Source: Breoghania sp. (lineage in GTDB: Bacteria; Pseudomonadota; Alphaproteobacteria; Rhizobiales; Stappiaceae). From it: 64,000 bases of DNA. Where the stretch lies: assembly GCF_030066895.1 (NCBI RefSeq), contig NZ_JASJAV010000003.1, positions 248,001 to 312,000 on the forward strand, in the 5' to 3' direction. The position numbers and the translations under genes were made by a program. Of the stretch, positions 19,910 to 31,692 are shown one piece after another. The notes under the pieces were generated by a model. The model saw nothing but the letters and a program-made list of their open reading frames with translations. It was not told where the DNA came from and searched no databases. Position 1 is the first letter of the stretch. The number at the start of each line of letters is the position of its first letter.

Positions 19910-21116
19910 ATGTCCCGTAATGTAACCGGCCATGCCCGCATTGTTGAAGAACAGTCCGGGGGAGAATGGGGCCTGTCGACCCAGTGCACGACGGTGACGG
20001 ATTATGGCGTTGCGCGAAAGGTTGCGCGCAGCACCGGCTTCGACGTGGTCGACATGCCGAAATACTATCGCGACATGGCCGAGATGACCGGATTGCAGCT
20101 CGACGCCATCACGTGGATCGTCAATTGCATTCCCTTCTTTGCGCATGGCGAGCGTCACCTTCTGCTGCGGCGCGTGATCGTCGAGGTATTCAAAAAGACC
20201 CGGATCGGGGAATGGCAGTGGCTGATCGACGAGGAGGTCGACAGGGCGCCTGCCAATCTGGCGAAGGCCGGGGCTTCGGGCTAAGTCGATCTCGTACATG
20301 ATTTCGCGGATCCGCTCTTTGCGGCGACGATGATCCGTCTTCTGGGGATGCAGTCCGGAAAGGCGGAGGAATTCAACCACTGGGCGGAGACGGTGCGGTT
20401 CGTCTCCGAATTGCTGCTGCCGATCCGACAGGTGCGTGAGATAGAGAAAGCCGCGCGCGAATTTCTGGATGTCATCGATCCGAAGGATCCGGAAGCGGTC
20501 GCGCTGCGCCGCCATTCGCTGGCCGGTCAACTGGCGGAGGCTGCGGGCGTGTGGCTGTGCGAGGAGGAGGTCAAGGCCGTCCTGGCCGCACTGTTTCATT
20601 GCCGGGTAGACCACGGCGCATACGCTTGCCAACATCCTGCTGCTCGTTCTGCGTCACGCGCCCGGCGAACGGCGTCTGCCCTCAGAGCCGGAGCTTTGCT
20701 CTGAGGTGGTCAAGGATCTCATCCGCCGGGGAAGCGCGTCGCAATATCTGCTGCGCATCTCCCAGACGGACCAGACCGTGGCCGGACGGCATTTTGCGGC
20801 AGGCGAAAAGGTGCTGGTGCACATCCCCTCGGCAAATGGCGTCATCCCCGAGCGCAATGTAGGATCGGATGCGGAGACGGGGTGTCCTGCCGCTTCCGGG
20901 CGTCGGGCCAAGGATCACTTCAGTTTCGGATCGGGCGTCCATCACTGCCCGGGTGCACTGCTGGTGCGGCTCCTGCTGGGAACGGCAATCGACAGGCTGA
21001 CCGCTATCTATCCGGAGATCGAACTGCTCGGTACTGATCCGGAAATCCACGGTACGGATATCATCAAGAGCCCGCAATCGCTTCGCTGCCGTCTTAACCG
21101 CAAGGCAGGGGCCTGA
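19910..21116 (+). pseudogene. Cytochrome P450, interrupted
   Basis: A bacterial P450 of about 400 residues. The heme loop is clear: HFSFGSGVHHCPGALLVR, with the cysteine thiolate ligand. The oxygen-binding I-helix reads FIAG-stop-TTAHTLANILLL, the TAG at 20607-20609 replacing the acidic residue of AG(E/D)TT; a one-base insertion in a T run near 20595 precedes it. A TAA at 20282-20284 interrupts ASG/VDLVHDFADPLFAATMI. The ExxR motif of helix K appears as DLIR, a conservative but unusual change. It ends the biosynthetic cluster and probably hydroxylates a carrier-bound chain, giving the hydroxyl for the carbamoyltransferase; this is inference. Confidence 0.85.
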
Positions 21117-21280
21117 AACGATCCTCGTGGCGACCGGGTTTGCCCGGCGACATCAATGGGTAATCAAGCGGGAAGCCCGGGAATATTGGCCCGCGCATTT
21201 TCCCCTTGACCTTACTGCAATGAGAAGATGCATGGTTTTCCGGTCGAAAATGAGAACTCCGGAAAACAACCTTGGTGCGT

Positions 21281-22063
21281 ATGATCCGCATAGCGGCGGT
21301 AGTCCTTCTGGGCCTGATCCTTGTGGTCGAGCCGTCGGGGCTTGCTGCGCAGGCGGAAGCCGCCGGGACCTCGATGTATCAAAGCCATTGCGGTGTTGAA
21401 CACTCCGCTTTTGTCGTGGCGCTGGACGGTATGCCTATGGAAGAGCCAGAACCGGCCGGGCGGATGGTGCTTGCTCCGACCCAACGGATCGATCTTGTGG
21501 TCGATGTCAGCGGGGATGCGCCCGCGCTCATGTGGTCCGATCAATCCATCGAGCTTGCCGGTTTCACCGTGTCCGGTTCGAGACAGGCGACGCGCGCCGA
21601 GCCGGGGGCTCTGCCGCCCAACGAGATGTCGCCGTTATCGCTGAAGACGGCCGTGCGGGCCCGGCTCAGCATGACCGGCGGCATGATGGGAAAAATGGGC
21701 CGCGTGCATCTTCGCGACGATGGCCTGTCTTCCCGACAAGCCATGCGTGAGGGATATTTCTGGGCCTTCAACGGTCGCGTTGATGTTCCGGAAGACCCGC
21801 TCCTGAGTGTCGGAGTTGGAGAGACGGCCGTCGTCGAAATGGTGAACGACACATCCTGGCCGCATGCGATGCACCTTCACGGGCAGTATTTCCGCGTCAT
21901 CAAGGACGGGGCCATGTCCCCCTGGCGGGATACGGTCCTGACGACACCCGGCGAAACCGTGCAGATTGCGTTCGTCGGGGCCAATCCCGGCAAGTGGCTG
22001 CTTCACTGCCACATGCTTACTCATGCCGCCACCGGCATGCTGACCTGGCTAAAGGTGGCCTGA
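21281..22063 (+). pseudogene. Multicopper oxidase with the first cupredoxin domains deleted
   Basis: The C-terminal part of a multicopper oxidase is intact: SWPHAMHLHGQYFRVI and KWLLHCHMLTHAATGM carry the type 1 and trinuclear copper ligands, and APTQRIDLVVDVSG is the middle-domain hallmark. A signal peptide (MIRIAAVVLLGLILVVEPS) is followed after only about 20 residues by SHCGVEHSAFVVALDGMP, so roughly 200 residues, including domain 1 with half the trinuclear cluster ligands, have been lost without breaking frame. The product cannot bind a full copper set. The ATG at 21281 was chosen because it starts the signal peptide. Confidence 0.8.
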
Positions 22064-22183
22064 CCGTCTGATCGCCTTAGTCCCGGTTCCGTCAGCGGAT
22101 GGCATCGGGAACAGGCCATCGTGCTTTTCCTGTAGCCCCTGCGGCGACCTTGCCTGGCAATCGGAAAGAGCGCCGCGACCCGG

Positions 22184-23080
22184 TTACCGGCGATAGCGGA
22201 GTGCATCCACCAGCAGGCGGAAGGCGGATGAGACCTGGCGTCGGCTCGGATAGTAGAGGTGATAGCCGGGAAAGGGCGGACACCAGTCTTCAAGAACGCG
22301 GATCAGGCGACCGTTGGCGATCATATCTTCAAGGTGATCGTCGGGCAGACAGGCGAGCCCGTGGTCGCTCAGGGCGGCGTCGATGGCGAGGTCCGGATCG
22401 TTGCAGATGAACTGGCCGTCGACGCGGGCGTTGAGAGCGCGGCCGTCCTTCTCGAATTCCCAGGCATAAAGCCCGCCGAGCGTCGGCAGGCGCAGGTTGA
22501 TGCAGACATGATCGGTCAGATCGTGCGGGGTCTCGGGGATAGGTTGATCCTTGAAGTAGTCCGCGCTTCCCGCGACCACCATCGACATGTCCGGTCTGAT
22601 GGGAACCGCGATCATGTCCTTTGCCACCTGCTCGCCGAGCCGGACGCCCGCGTCGAATCCCTCCTTGGCGATATCGACGAGCCGCTGGCCACAGGAGAAT
22701 TCGATATTCACCTCCGGATAGTCGGCCATCAGCCTGTCGGCGGCGGGCATGAGGATCCTGCGCGCCGCCGAACGATTGGTGGTGATGCGAACCACCGTGC
22801 CTGCCGGTCAACTGCGCAGTTCGTTCAGGGCAAGGAGGCGGGCCTCGATCTCGTCGAATGCCGGGCGCAACGTGTCGACGAGCTGAAGCCCGGCGTCGGT
22901 CGGGGTGACCGAGCGGGTGGTTCGCGTCAGAAGCCTGATGTCCAGCCGCTCCCCCAGCCGCCGGACGACCGTACTCAGGGAGCTTTGCGACGTGCCGAGC
23001 CGGGCTGCGGCGCGGGTGAAGTTGCACTCTTCGGCAATGGCGAGGAACGCCATCAGATCGCCGATTTCGTCCCGCCTCAT
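22184..23080 (-). pseudogene. LysR-family regulator with a single internal TGA
   Basis: A complete LysR protein of about 298 residues, interrupted only by an in-frame TGA at 22808-22810. The helix-turn-helix is FLAIAEECNFTRAAARLGTS then QSSLSTVVRRLGERLDIRLL; after the stop the same frame gives GTVVRITTNRSAARRILMP and the effector domain (GQRLVDIAKEGFDAGVRLGE, VDALRYRR). The context LRS-stop-PAGTV suggests a glycine GGA. The gene diverges from the alcohol dehydrogenase and probably controls it. Start ATG at 23080 (MRRDEIGDLMAFL). Confidence 0.9.
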
Positions 23081-23101
23081 TGATATCTCCAAACGATAAG
23101 T

Positions 23102-23115
23102 TCTATTGGAATAGA
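23102..23115. promoter_or_regulatory. Inverted repeat, probable LysR operator
   Basis: TCTATTGGAATAGA is a perfect 6+6 inverted repeat with a 2-base centre and fits the T-N12-A shape of LysR sites. It lies between the divergent lysR (start 23080) and alcohol dehydrogenase (start 23207). A third copy-like piece, CTAATAG, follows at 23120-23126. Confidence 0.55.
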
Positions 23116-23206
23116 TCGTCTAATAGTAACAATCGGAAATTCTTATGTTCCCGCTCGGGACGAACGGGATCGGTTGCAAAGCCTCCGATCCGAGTTGGAG
23201 CATGAG

Positions 23207-24268
23207 ATGAAGACATTCGGTTATGCCGCAATGGAAGCTGGGAGCGACCTCGTTCCCTGGTCCTTCGAGCGCCGCGCGCCGCGCGCGAATGACGTGGTGA
23301 TGGAGATCCTTTATTGCGGGATCTGTCACTCCGATCTGCATATGGCTCGCAATGACTGGGGCTTTGCCCAGTTTCCACTGGTTCCCGATCACGAGATCGT
23401 CGACCGGGTGATTGAAGTTGGATCCGAGGTCACGAAGTTCAAGGTCGGCGACAACGGCGCGGTTGGCTGCATGGTCGATAACTACTGCCAGACCTGCAAG
23501 CACTGTCTGAATGGCGAGGAGCAATTCTGCTGCGAGGGCAATACCAATACCTATTCCTCTCCGGATCGCATCGACGGGTCGATGACGCGCGGCGGTTATT
23601 TCAAGCATATCGTGGTGCGTGAGGAATTCTTCTGCACCCTTTTCGAGGGCCTCGATCTCGCCCGTGTCGCGCCGATCCTGTGTGCGGGCATCACCACGTG
23701 GACGCCGCTGCGCCGCTGGAACGTGGGGCCGGGAAGCCGGGTCGGCGTGATCGGTATGGGCGGTCTCGGCCACATGGCCGCAAAGCTCGCTCTCGGTCTC
23801 GGGGCGCATGTGACGATGATTTCCCGTTCTCCCGCCAAGCGGGAGACGGCGATGGAAATCGGCGTCGACGACTTTCTGGTCTCCACCGACGAGACCGCGA
23901 TGAAGGCGGCGGCCAACAGCCTCGACCTGATCATCGACACCGTGCCGATTCAGCATGATATGGACGGCTATGTGCCTCTGCTCGATATCGACGGCACGCT
24001 GGTCATTCTCGGGCAGGTCGGCGCCATGGGCGACATAAGCACCATGCCGCTGGTCTTCGGGCGCCGCCGGGTTGTGGGATCTCTCATCGGCGGCATGCGC
24101 GAAACCCAGGAAGTGATCGATTTCTGCGTGCAGAAGGGCATCCTGCCCAAGTGCCGTATGATCCGTCCCGACGAGATCAACGACGCGTTCGCGACGCTTG
24201 AGAAATCCGACATTCCCTATCGCTTCGTGATGGACATGGCGGCATTGCAGGCACCGGAGGTCGCCTGA
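23207..24268 (+). CDS. Zinc-dependent NAD(P) alcohol dehydrogenase (YahK/CAD family)
   Basis: An uninterrupted protein of 353 residues. Members reduce a broad range of aldehydes with NADPH. Catalytic zinc site: ILYCGICHSDLHMARNDWG; structural zinc cysteines: CQTCKHCLNGEEQFC; nucleotide fold: VGVIGMGGLGHMA. The usual catalytic-zone motif PGHEIVGRV reads PDHEIVDRV, two Gly-to-Asp changes (codons at 23387 and 23402), each one G-to-A step, which could weaken or kill activity. The start ATG at 23207 matches the family N terminus (MKTFGYAAMEAGSDLVPW). The MFS gene follows directly. Confidence 0.92.
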   Translation: MKTFGYAAMEAGSDLVPWSFERRAPRANDVVMEILYCGICHSDLHMARNDWGFAQFPLVPDHEIVDRVIEVGSEVTKFKVGDNGAVGCMVDNYCQTCKHCLNGEEQFCCEGNTNTYSSPDRIDGSMTRGGYFKHIVVREEFFCTLFEGLDLARVAPILCAGITTWTPLRRWNVGPGSRVGVIGMGGLGHMAAKLALGLGAHVTMISRSPAKRETAMEIGVDDFLVSTDETAMKAAANSLDLIIDTVPIQHDMDGYVPLLDIDGTLVILGQVGAMGDISTMPLVFGRRRVVGSLIGGMRETQEVIDFCVQKGILPKCRMIRPDEINDAFATLEKSDIPYRFVMDMAALQAPEVA

Positions 24269-24288
24269 AGGTGGTCGCGGATTATGTA

Positions 24289-25653
24289 ATGGACGAACGG
24301 CGCGTGACTTCTCCGGGCGCCGTTCTGTCGATCATTCTCATCACCTATCTGCTGATCGTGCTCGATCTTTGCATCGCCTATACGGGCATGCCGGAAATCG
24401 CAGCGGATCTCGGCATGGGGCCGGTGGAACTGAGCTGGGTTCAAAACGCCTACCTGCTTTGCTTTGGCGGGTTCCTTCTGCTATCTGCCCGGGCCGGAGA
24501 TCTCTTCTGGTTCAAGCGGACACTGTTGTCCGGCATCTTCCTGTTCGCGGTCTCGTCATTGGTGATTGGATTTGCCGGCTCGCCGGTCGAGCTGATCGCG
24601 GCCCGCGCGGTTCAGGGCGTCGGCGCCTCGATCATCGCGCCTTCGGTGTTCTTCCTGATCGCGGTGAACTTTCCCGAAGGCGAACCGCGCAACAAGGCGC
24701 TTGCCTGGTATTCGATGGTTGCCGGGGTCGGATCGAGCCTCGACATGGTGCTCGGCGGCTTTTTCGCAGGCGCCCTGTCCTGGCGGGTCGGCTTTCTGGT
24801 CAACGTGCCGATCGGGGCCGCGCTGTGGCTTGCAGGCTGGATCGTTCTCGACAACACGCGTCACGGCGTCGGGCGTCTCGATGTGGCCGGAGCGATCATT
24901 TCGACCGTCGGCATGGCCTCCTTCGTCTGGGGAATCGTGCGCACCGCCGATCACGGCTGGAGCGATCCGTCGGCTCTTCTGGCGCTGGTCGTTGCCGTGG
25001 CGATGCTGAGCCTTTTTGTCCGGTTGCAGGCCCGGACTTCGGATCCGTTGCTGCCGCTCGACATCTTCAACAGCCGGGTGCGCGTCGGTGCCTATCTGGC
25101 CCGCATGTGCTTTCTCGGCGGAGCCGTCGGGTTCTTCTTTTTCGAAACGCAGTTTCTGCAACGCGTGCTCGGGTTCTCTCCGGTGGAGGCCGATTTCTGC
25201 TTCCTGCCGATGACGGTTTTGACCTTCGCGACGGCGGTTTTCGTGCCGCGTCTGACCCTGCTTTTCGGCAACGCCATGCTGCTCTGCCTCTCCATGGCGG
25301 CGAATCTTTTCTGGCTCTCGCTGGCCGGACCCGACGCGGTCGTCTGGCGCGATATCGCCCTGCCGATGGTTCTCGTTGGCATCGGTAACGGCGGCGGGCT
25401 CGGGCCTCTCACGGTCGTGGGCGTGGCGGGTGTTTCCGGTCGCAATCAGGGTGCGGCTTCGGGGGCAGTCAACGTGGCGCACCAGCTTGGCGGATCGCTG
25501 GACCTGAGCATTCTGGTCACGATCTTTGCCTCCGAGGCGGGCGCACCGCTCTGGCAGCAGCTTTCGGCGACGATCTTTGCGACCGGCATCCTGCTCGCAC
25601 TCGGGCTGATCTTTGCCGCCGTGCTGATCCTGCCCGCGGCCCGGCGGCCCTGA
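24289..25653 (+). CDS. MFS transporter, DHA2-like drug/metabolite exporter
   Basis: An intact membrane protein of 454 residues from the ATG at 24289 (a GTG at 24271 is possible). It has the DHA2 pattern of about 14 helices: AVLSIILITYLLIVLDLCIA, LSWVQNAYLLCFGGFLLLSA, GDLFWFKRTLLSG (motif A) and AARAVQGVGASIIAPSVFFL (motif C region). Proton-driven export of a small organic molecule is expected. It starts 20 bases after the dehydrogenase and precedes an aldo/keto reductase, so it is probably part of the same aldehyde or electrophile response operon. Confidence 0.88.
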   Translation: MDERRVTSPGAVLSIILITYLLIVLDLCIAYTGMPEIAADLGMGPVELSWVQNAYLLCFGGFLLLSARAGDLFWFKRTLLSGIFLFAVSSLVIGFAGSPVELIAARAVQGVGASIIAPSVFFLIAVNFPEGEPRNKALAWYSMVAGVGSSLDMVLGGFFAGALSWRVGFLVNVPIGAALWLAGWIVLDNTRHGVGRLDVAGAIISTVGMASFVWGIVRTADHGWSDPSALLALVVAVAMLSLFVRLQARTSDPLLPLDIFNSRVRVGAYLARMCFLGGAVGFFFFETQFLQRVLGFSPVEADFCFLPMTVLTFATAVFVPRLTLLFGNAMLLCLSMAANLFWLSLAGPDAVVWRDIALPMVLVGIGNGGGLGPLTVVGVAGVSGRNQGAASGAVNVAHQLGGSLDLSILVTIFASEAGAPLWQQLSATIFATGILLALGLIFAAVLILPAARRP

Positions 25654-25736
25654 GCCGCCAGTAAACTCGCCAGTGAGCCCGCCGGTTTGCCGCCGAATTC
25701 CCATTCATTTGGTTCTTCACAAAAGAGGAAAAGAAA

Positions 25737-26718
<982 letters not shown>

Positions 26719-26729
26719 GGTCCGGTGCG

Positions 26730-27302
26730 ATGAACAGGTGGGACATCATGCGAGCCCTCGTGGCCCCGGCCGCAACCCTCGCTCTTTCGGGAGCGGGGGG
26801 AGGGCCGGTGGCTGCACGGCCCGGCAGGAGCCGGGTGGCCTATCTCACCCGGTTCAGCAATACCCGCGTCTTCGCAAAGGCGTTATCGCGCGAATTGCCG
26901 GCGGACCTGTTCGAGATCCGCGCCGCCGATCCCTATCCGGAGGACTATTTCGCCCATGTGGAGCGCGCCCGACGGGAACGCGATGCCAGGGCGACGCCGG
27001 ATCTGGCTTCCGATGTCGCGAGCCTCGATCCCTACCGGACGATTTACCTCGGCTTTCTCATCTGGGTAACGGAGCTGCCCGCGCCGGTGCGAACCTTCGT
27101 CATCCAACATGATTTCGAGGGCAAGACGCTGGTGCCTTTCGTGACGCACGGCAAATACGGGGCAGGCTCCTCCCTCTCGACGCTTGCGGATCTGACGCCG
27201 GGCGCGCGGCGCATGAAGCCGTTCGTTCTGGAATGCGATCAGGGGCGCCGTCAGCTCTCCGAACTCGATGACTGGCTGTCTTCGGTGCAGGCCGCGCTTT
27301 GA
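26730..27302 (+). CDS. Exported flavodoxin-like protein
   Basis: A 190-residue protein with an N-terminal hydrophobic leader (MRALVAPAATLALSGAG) followed by a flavodoxin fold: RVAYLTRFSNTRVFAKALS takes the place of the FMN phosphate loop (usually S-x-T-G-N-T, here TRFSNTR, so FMN binding is uncertain), DPYRTIYLGFLIWVTELPAP and KTLVPFVTHGKYGAGSSLST form the second and third flavin loops. It lies between two aldo/keto reductases and may provide or accept electrons in a quinone- or electrophile-stress pathway. No interruption is seen. Confidence 0.8.
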   Translation: MNRWDIMRALVAPAATLALSGAGGGPVAARPGRSRVAYLTRFSNTRVFAKALSRELPADLFEIRAADPYPEDYFAHVERARRERDARATPDLASDVASLDPYRTIYLGFLIWVTELPAPVRTFVIQHDFEGKTLVPFVTHGKYGAGSSLSTLADLTPGARRMKPFVLECDQGRRQLSELDDWLSSVQAAL

Positions 27303-27352
27303 CGAATGGCGCGCGGCGCCCGTTTCAGCCGCTTTCAACAAAGGAACGAGAC

Positions 27353-28357
<1,005 letters not shown>

Positions 28358-28372
28358 CTAGGGGGCCGTCGG

Positions 28373-28409
28373 CCCGGCATGTCCCGTAACTCGTGCGGGG
28401 CATGCCGGG
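28373..28409 (+). terminator. GC-rich hairpin after the reductase operon
   Basis: CCCGGCATGTCCCG (28373-28386) pairs with CGGGGCATGCCGGG (28396-28409) over 14 positions with one G-T mismatch and a 9-base loop. It lies 25 bases after the reductase stop and ahead of rrf2. A T run is absent. Confidence 0.7.
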
Positions 28410-28492
28410 TTCCGCCCAATCCCGACTTCATCCCTAGGGATAGGCATGATATTTCCTCAATCTGCGGTCCATTTCCCGGAACGAGGAAGATC

Positions 28493-28924
28493 ATGATCTC
28501 TCAGAAGGAAAAATACGCTTTGAAGGCGATCGTTGCCTTGGCGCGGGCGGGGGAGGGGGCCGTGCTGATGATCGGCGACATTGCCGAGCGAGAGAGCATC
28601 CCGAAGAAGTTTCTCGAGCAGATCCTTCTCGATCTCAAGCACCAGGGGATCGTGATCAGCCGACGCGGCAAGACGGGGGGATACCAGCTTCTCAACTCCG
28701 CCAACGAGATCACCTTCGGCGATATCCTGCGCATCATCGACGGGCCGTTGGCGCGCGTGGCGGAGGCCATGCGGCAGGTTCTCGACGGCACCACGATCGC
28801 CAATTGCCTCGGCCGCGAGGGGGGAACGAAATTCCTGCAATCGCCGGGTAGCGAAACACTGCTTTTTCGGATGGCCGAAAAATCAGAACTTCACGACTTT
28901 CTCTATACTCGACTAAATAGGTAA
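28493..28924 (+). CDS. Rrf2-family regulator, cysteine ligand region absent
   Basis: A 143-residue winged-helix regulator: MISQKEKYALKAIVALARAG, GDIAERESIPKKFLEQILLD, ISRRGKTGGYQLL and IRIIDGPLA-like ILRIIDGPLAR. Many relatives bind an Fe-S cluster through three cysteines after the DGPLAP segment; here that segment leads straight to VAEAMRQVLDGTTIANCL with a single cysteine, so either an in-frame deletion removed the ligands or this is a cluster-free CymR-like form. CymR-type Rrf2 proteins regulate cysteine and sulfate uptake, which fits the sulfate importer that follows. Confidence 0.85.
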   Translation: MISQKEKYALKAIVALARAGEGAVLMIGDIAERESIPKKFLEQILLDLKHQGIVISRRGKTGGYQLLNSANEITFGDILRIIDGPLARVAEAMRQVLDGTTIANCLGREGGTKFLQSPGSETLLFRMAEKSELHDFLYTRLNR

Positions 28925-28955
28925 AGTATTGTGAGTTTAGAGGTGAAGGGAACTG

Positions 28956-29968
28956 ATGTTCATGTCTCGCAAGTTTCTGCTCGTACCGATCCTGCTCGCG
29001 GGTGCACTTGAGGTCGCCGGCTTGAACCCGGCCTTTGCGGACACGACGCTTATCAACGTCTCCTATGACCCGACGCGCGAACTCTACAAGGCGTTCCGTC
29101 GCCTTTTCGGAGAAGTGGAAGGTGGAGACGGGGGAGACGGTGACCATCCGCACGTCCCACGGCGGCTCCGGCGTGCAGGCTCGTGCCGTTTCGACAGTCT
29201 GGACGCGGATGCGGTCACGCTGGCCCTTGAAGCGGATATCAACGCCATCGTTGAAAGAACCGGACGGATCCGAGCCGACTGGCGCTCCCGCCTTGCAAAC
29301 AACAGCGCCCCTATACCTCCACCGTCGTTTTCCTCGTTCGAAAAGGAAACCCCACGCAGATCCGGAACTGGCCCGATCTGGTCAAGGACGGCGTGGAGGT
29401 CATCACCCCCAATCCCAAGACATCGGGCGGCGCGCGCTGGAATCTGCTGGCCGCCTGGGGCTGGGGGCTTGAAGCCCACGGGGGCGAAGTGGCGAAGGTC
29501 AAGGCCTATATCGCCGAATCTCTATCGCCATGTGCCGGTTCTCGACACCGGCGCCCGGGGCGCGACCACGGCCTTCGTGCGGCGCGGGATCGGGGATGTC
29601 CTGCTCGCCTGGGAACAACGAGGCCTTCCTGGCGCTTGAGGAACTGGGGCCGGACAAGTTCGAGATTGTCGTGCCGTCGATCTCCATCAAGGCCGAGCCG
29701 CCGATCGCCCTCGTTGATGCGACGGTCGATGCCCGGGGAGCGCGCAAGGTCGCGGAGGCCTATCTCGATTATCTTTATTCCGATGTCGGCCAGTCGCTGA
29801 CCGCCCGGCACTACTATAGGCCCTCCCGCCCGGAGGCGGTTGATCCCGAGGAGCTTTCCCGATGTCCGGCTGGTGACCATCGACGATCTCGGAGGCTGGG
29901 CCAAAGTACAGCCGGAATTCTTCGGCGACGGCGGTCTTTTCGATCAGATCTACAAGGCAGGGAGATAG
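28956..29968 (+). pseudogene. sbp: Sulfate/thiosulfate-binding protein, multiply frameshifted
   Basis: This is the periplasmic receptor of the CysTWA importer. A signal peptide precedes DTTLINVSYDPTRELYKAF, the family start. Across frames the rest is legible: [113 protein letters not shown] and AKVQPEFFGDGGLFDQIY. At least six frame corrections are needed between 29085 and 29880. Start ATG 28956 has the RBS AGGTGAAGGG. cysT follows after four bases. Confidence 0.92.
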
Positions 29969-29972
29969 CGCC

Positions 29973-30787
29973 GTGTCCTCTACTGTCCGTACCGGCTGGC
30001 AATTGCGCCGGCTGAGCGTCATCCCGGGCTTCGGGCTGACACTCGGCGTCACCCTCTCCATCTGTGTCTGATCGTTCTGATCCTGCTGGCCGGGGTTATC
30101 GTGACGTCCTCCTCTCTCGGGTGGGGACCGGTTCCTCGCGATCGCCTTCGATCACAGGACCCTTCAGGCGCTCGGGATTTCCTTCGGCTCGTCCTTCATC
30201 GCGGTTGTGGTGAATGTCGTTTTCGGCAGCGTGATCGCCTGGGTGCTGGTTCGTTATCGCTTTCCGGGGCGCCGTGTGGTCAATGCGGTTGTCGATCTGC
30301 CGTTCGCCTTGCCGACGGCGGTGCCGGTATTTCGCTTGTCGCGATCTACACGCAGGACGGTCCGGTCGGCCGGCTTCTGGCCCCGCTCGGCATCAAGGTC
30401 GCGTTCACGCCGCTCGGCATCGTCGTTGCGCTCATCTTCATCGGCCTGCCGTTCGTGGTGCGTACCGTGCAGCCGGTCATCGAAGAGAGCGAACCGGAGA
30501 TCGAGGAAACCGCGGCCACGCTTGGCGCGTCACGGCTGCAGACCATGCTCCGGGTAATCCTGCCGACACTTGCTCCCGCACTTCTCACCGGGTTTGTCCG
30601 GGCGGTCGGCGAATACGGCTCGGTGATCTTCATCGCCGACAATATCCCCTATGTCTCGGAAATCGCGGCTCTGTTGATCGTCATCCGGCTAGAGAAGTTC
30701 GACTACGCGGCGGCGACGGCCATCGCGTCGATCATGCTGCTGTTGTCCTTCGCCATGCTGCTGATCATCAACCTGATCCAGAGCTGA
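29973..30787 (+). pseudogene. cysT: Sulfate ABC transporter permease CysT, frameshifted
   Basis: An inner-membrane permease. From the GTG at 29973 the N terminus reads RRLSVIPGFGLTLGVTLS, then breaks near 30060, 30125 and 30330; the rest is intact (VVNVVFGSVIAWVLVRYRFP, FTPLGIVVALIFIGLPFVV, VGEYGSVIFIADNIPYVSE). The EAA loop that contacts CysA is EEIEETAATLGAS-like (EPEIEETAATLGASRLQTML). The order sbp-cysT-cysW-cysA is standard. Confidence 0.92.
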
Positions 30788-30806
30788 AACCGCAGGAGGC
30801 AGGGAA

Positions 30807-31682
30807 ATGATGGCTGAAGTCGCTCATGTTCCCCCGGCGCACCGGGCCAGTCCGATCACGGAAAAAACTGCGGTCCGCTGGGGGCTGACCGGGATCGCTC
30901 TGCTCTTTCTGTCCGTCGTTCTGTTTTTGCCTCTGGCTGCGGTTTTCAGCGAGGCGCTGCGCCACGGTGCGTGGGCCTTCATCGAGGCATTAGGGCAGGA
31001 AGATACGCTCGCCGCCATTCGCCTGACGCTGCTCGTTGCGGCGATCACCGTGCCTTTGAACATGGTGTTCGGCATCGTTGTGGCCTGGACCATCGCCAAG
31101 TTCGAGTTCTTCGGCAAAGCCTTTCTCACCACGCTGATCGACCTGCCATTCTCGGTTTCGCCGGTCATTTCCGGCCTAGTCTATATTCTGCTGTTCGGCT
31201 CGCAGAGCGTGCTCGGTCCCTGGCTCAAGGCTCACGGTATCGAGATCCTGTTCGCCCTGCTGGGCATCGTGCTGGCCACGATCTTCGTGACCTTTCCCTT
31301 CGTTGCCCGCAAACTGATCCCGCTGATGCAGGAGCAGGGCACCGGTGACGAGGAGGCCGCGATTTCGCTCGGCGCATCCGGCTGGCAGACGTTCCTCTAT
31401 GTCATCCTGCCGCGCATCAAGTGGGGGGTGCTCTACGGCGTTCTGCTCTGCAACGCCCGCGCCATGGGCGAGTTCGGGGCCGTTTCCGTCGTTTCCGGCC
31501 ACATACGCGGTCTGACCAACACCCTGCCGCTGCAGGTGGAGATCCTCTACAACGAATACAATTTCGTGGCGGCGTTCGCCGTGGCCTCCCTGCTGACGGT
31601 GCTGGCCCTGATTTCCCTTGTTTTCAAAAGTCTTCTCGAATTGCGGTTCAGCGGTGAGCTTGCCGCAACGACCCGACCCTGA
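30807..31682 (+). CDS. cysW: Sulfate ABC transporter permease CysW
   Basis: An uninterrupted 291-residue permease with six hydrophobic segments. Family motifs are strong: [40 protein letters not shown], the EAA loop [40 protein letters not shown] and [20 protein letters not shown]. It pairs with CysT in the sulfate channel. It is the only undamaged component of this four-gene importer. Confidence 0.95.
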   Translation: MMAEVAHVPPAHRASPITEKTAVRWGLTGIALLFLSVVLFLPLAAVFSEALRHGAWAFIEALGQEDTLAAIRLTLLVAAITVPLNMVFGIVVAWTIAKFEFFGKAFLTTLIDLPFSVSPVISGLVYILLFGSQSVLGPWLKAHGIEILFALLGIVLATIFVTFPFVARKLIPLMQEQGTGDEEAAISLGASGWQTFLYVILPRIKWGVLYGVLLCNARAMGEFGAVSVVSGHIRGLTNTLPLQVEILYNEYNFVAAFAVASLLTVLALISLVFKSLLELRFSGELAATTRP

Positions 31683-31692
31683 GGTACATGTC

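Noticed and set aside
479-25704. Long antisense reading frames, e.g. 479-1447 plus, 6236-7273 minus, 18285-19796 minus and 24556-25704 minus
   Set aside because: They lie opposite well-supported genes, show Arg/Gly/Ala-rich low-complexity translations and have no family motifs; they are shadows of GC-rich codon use.
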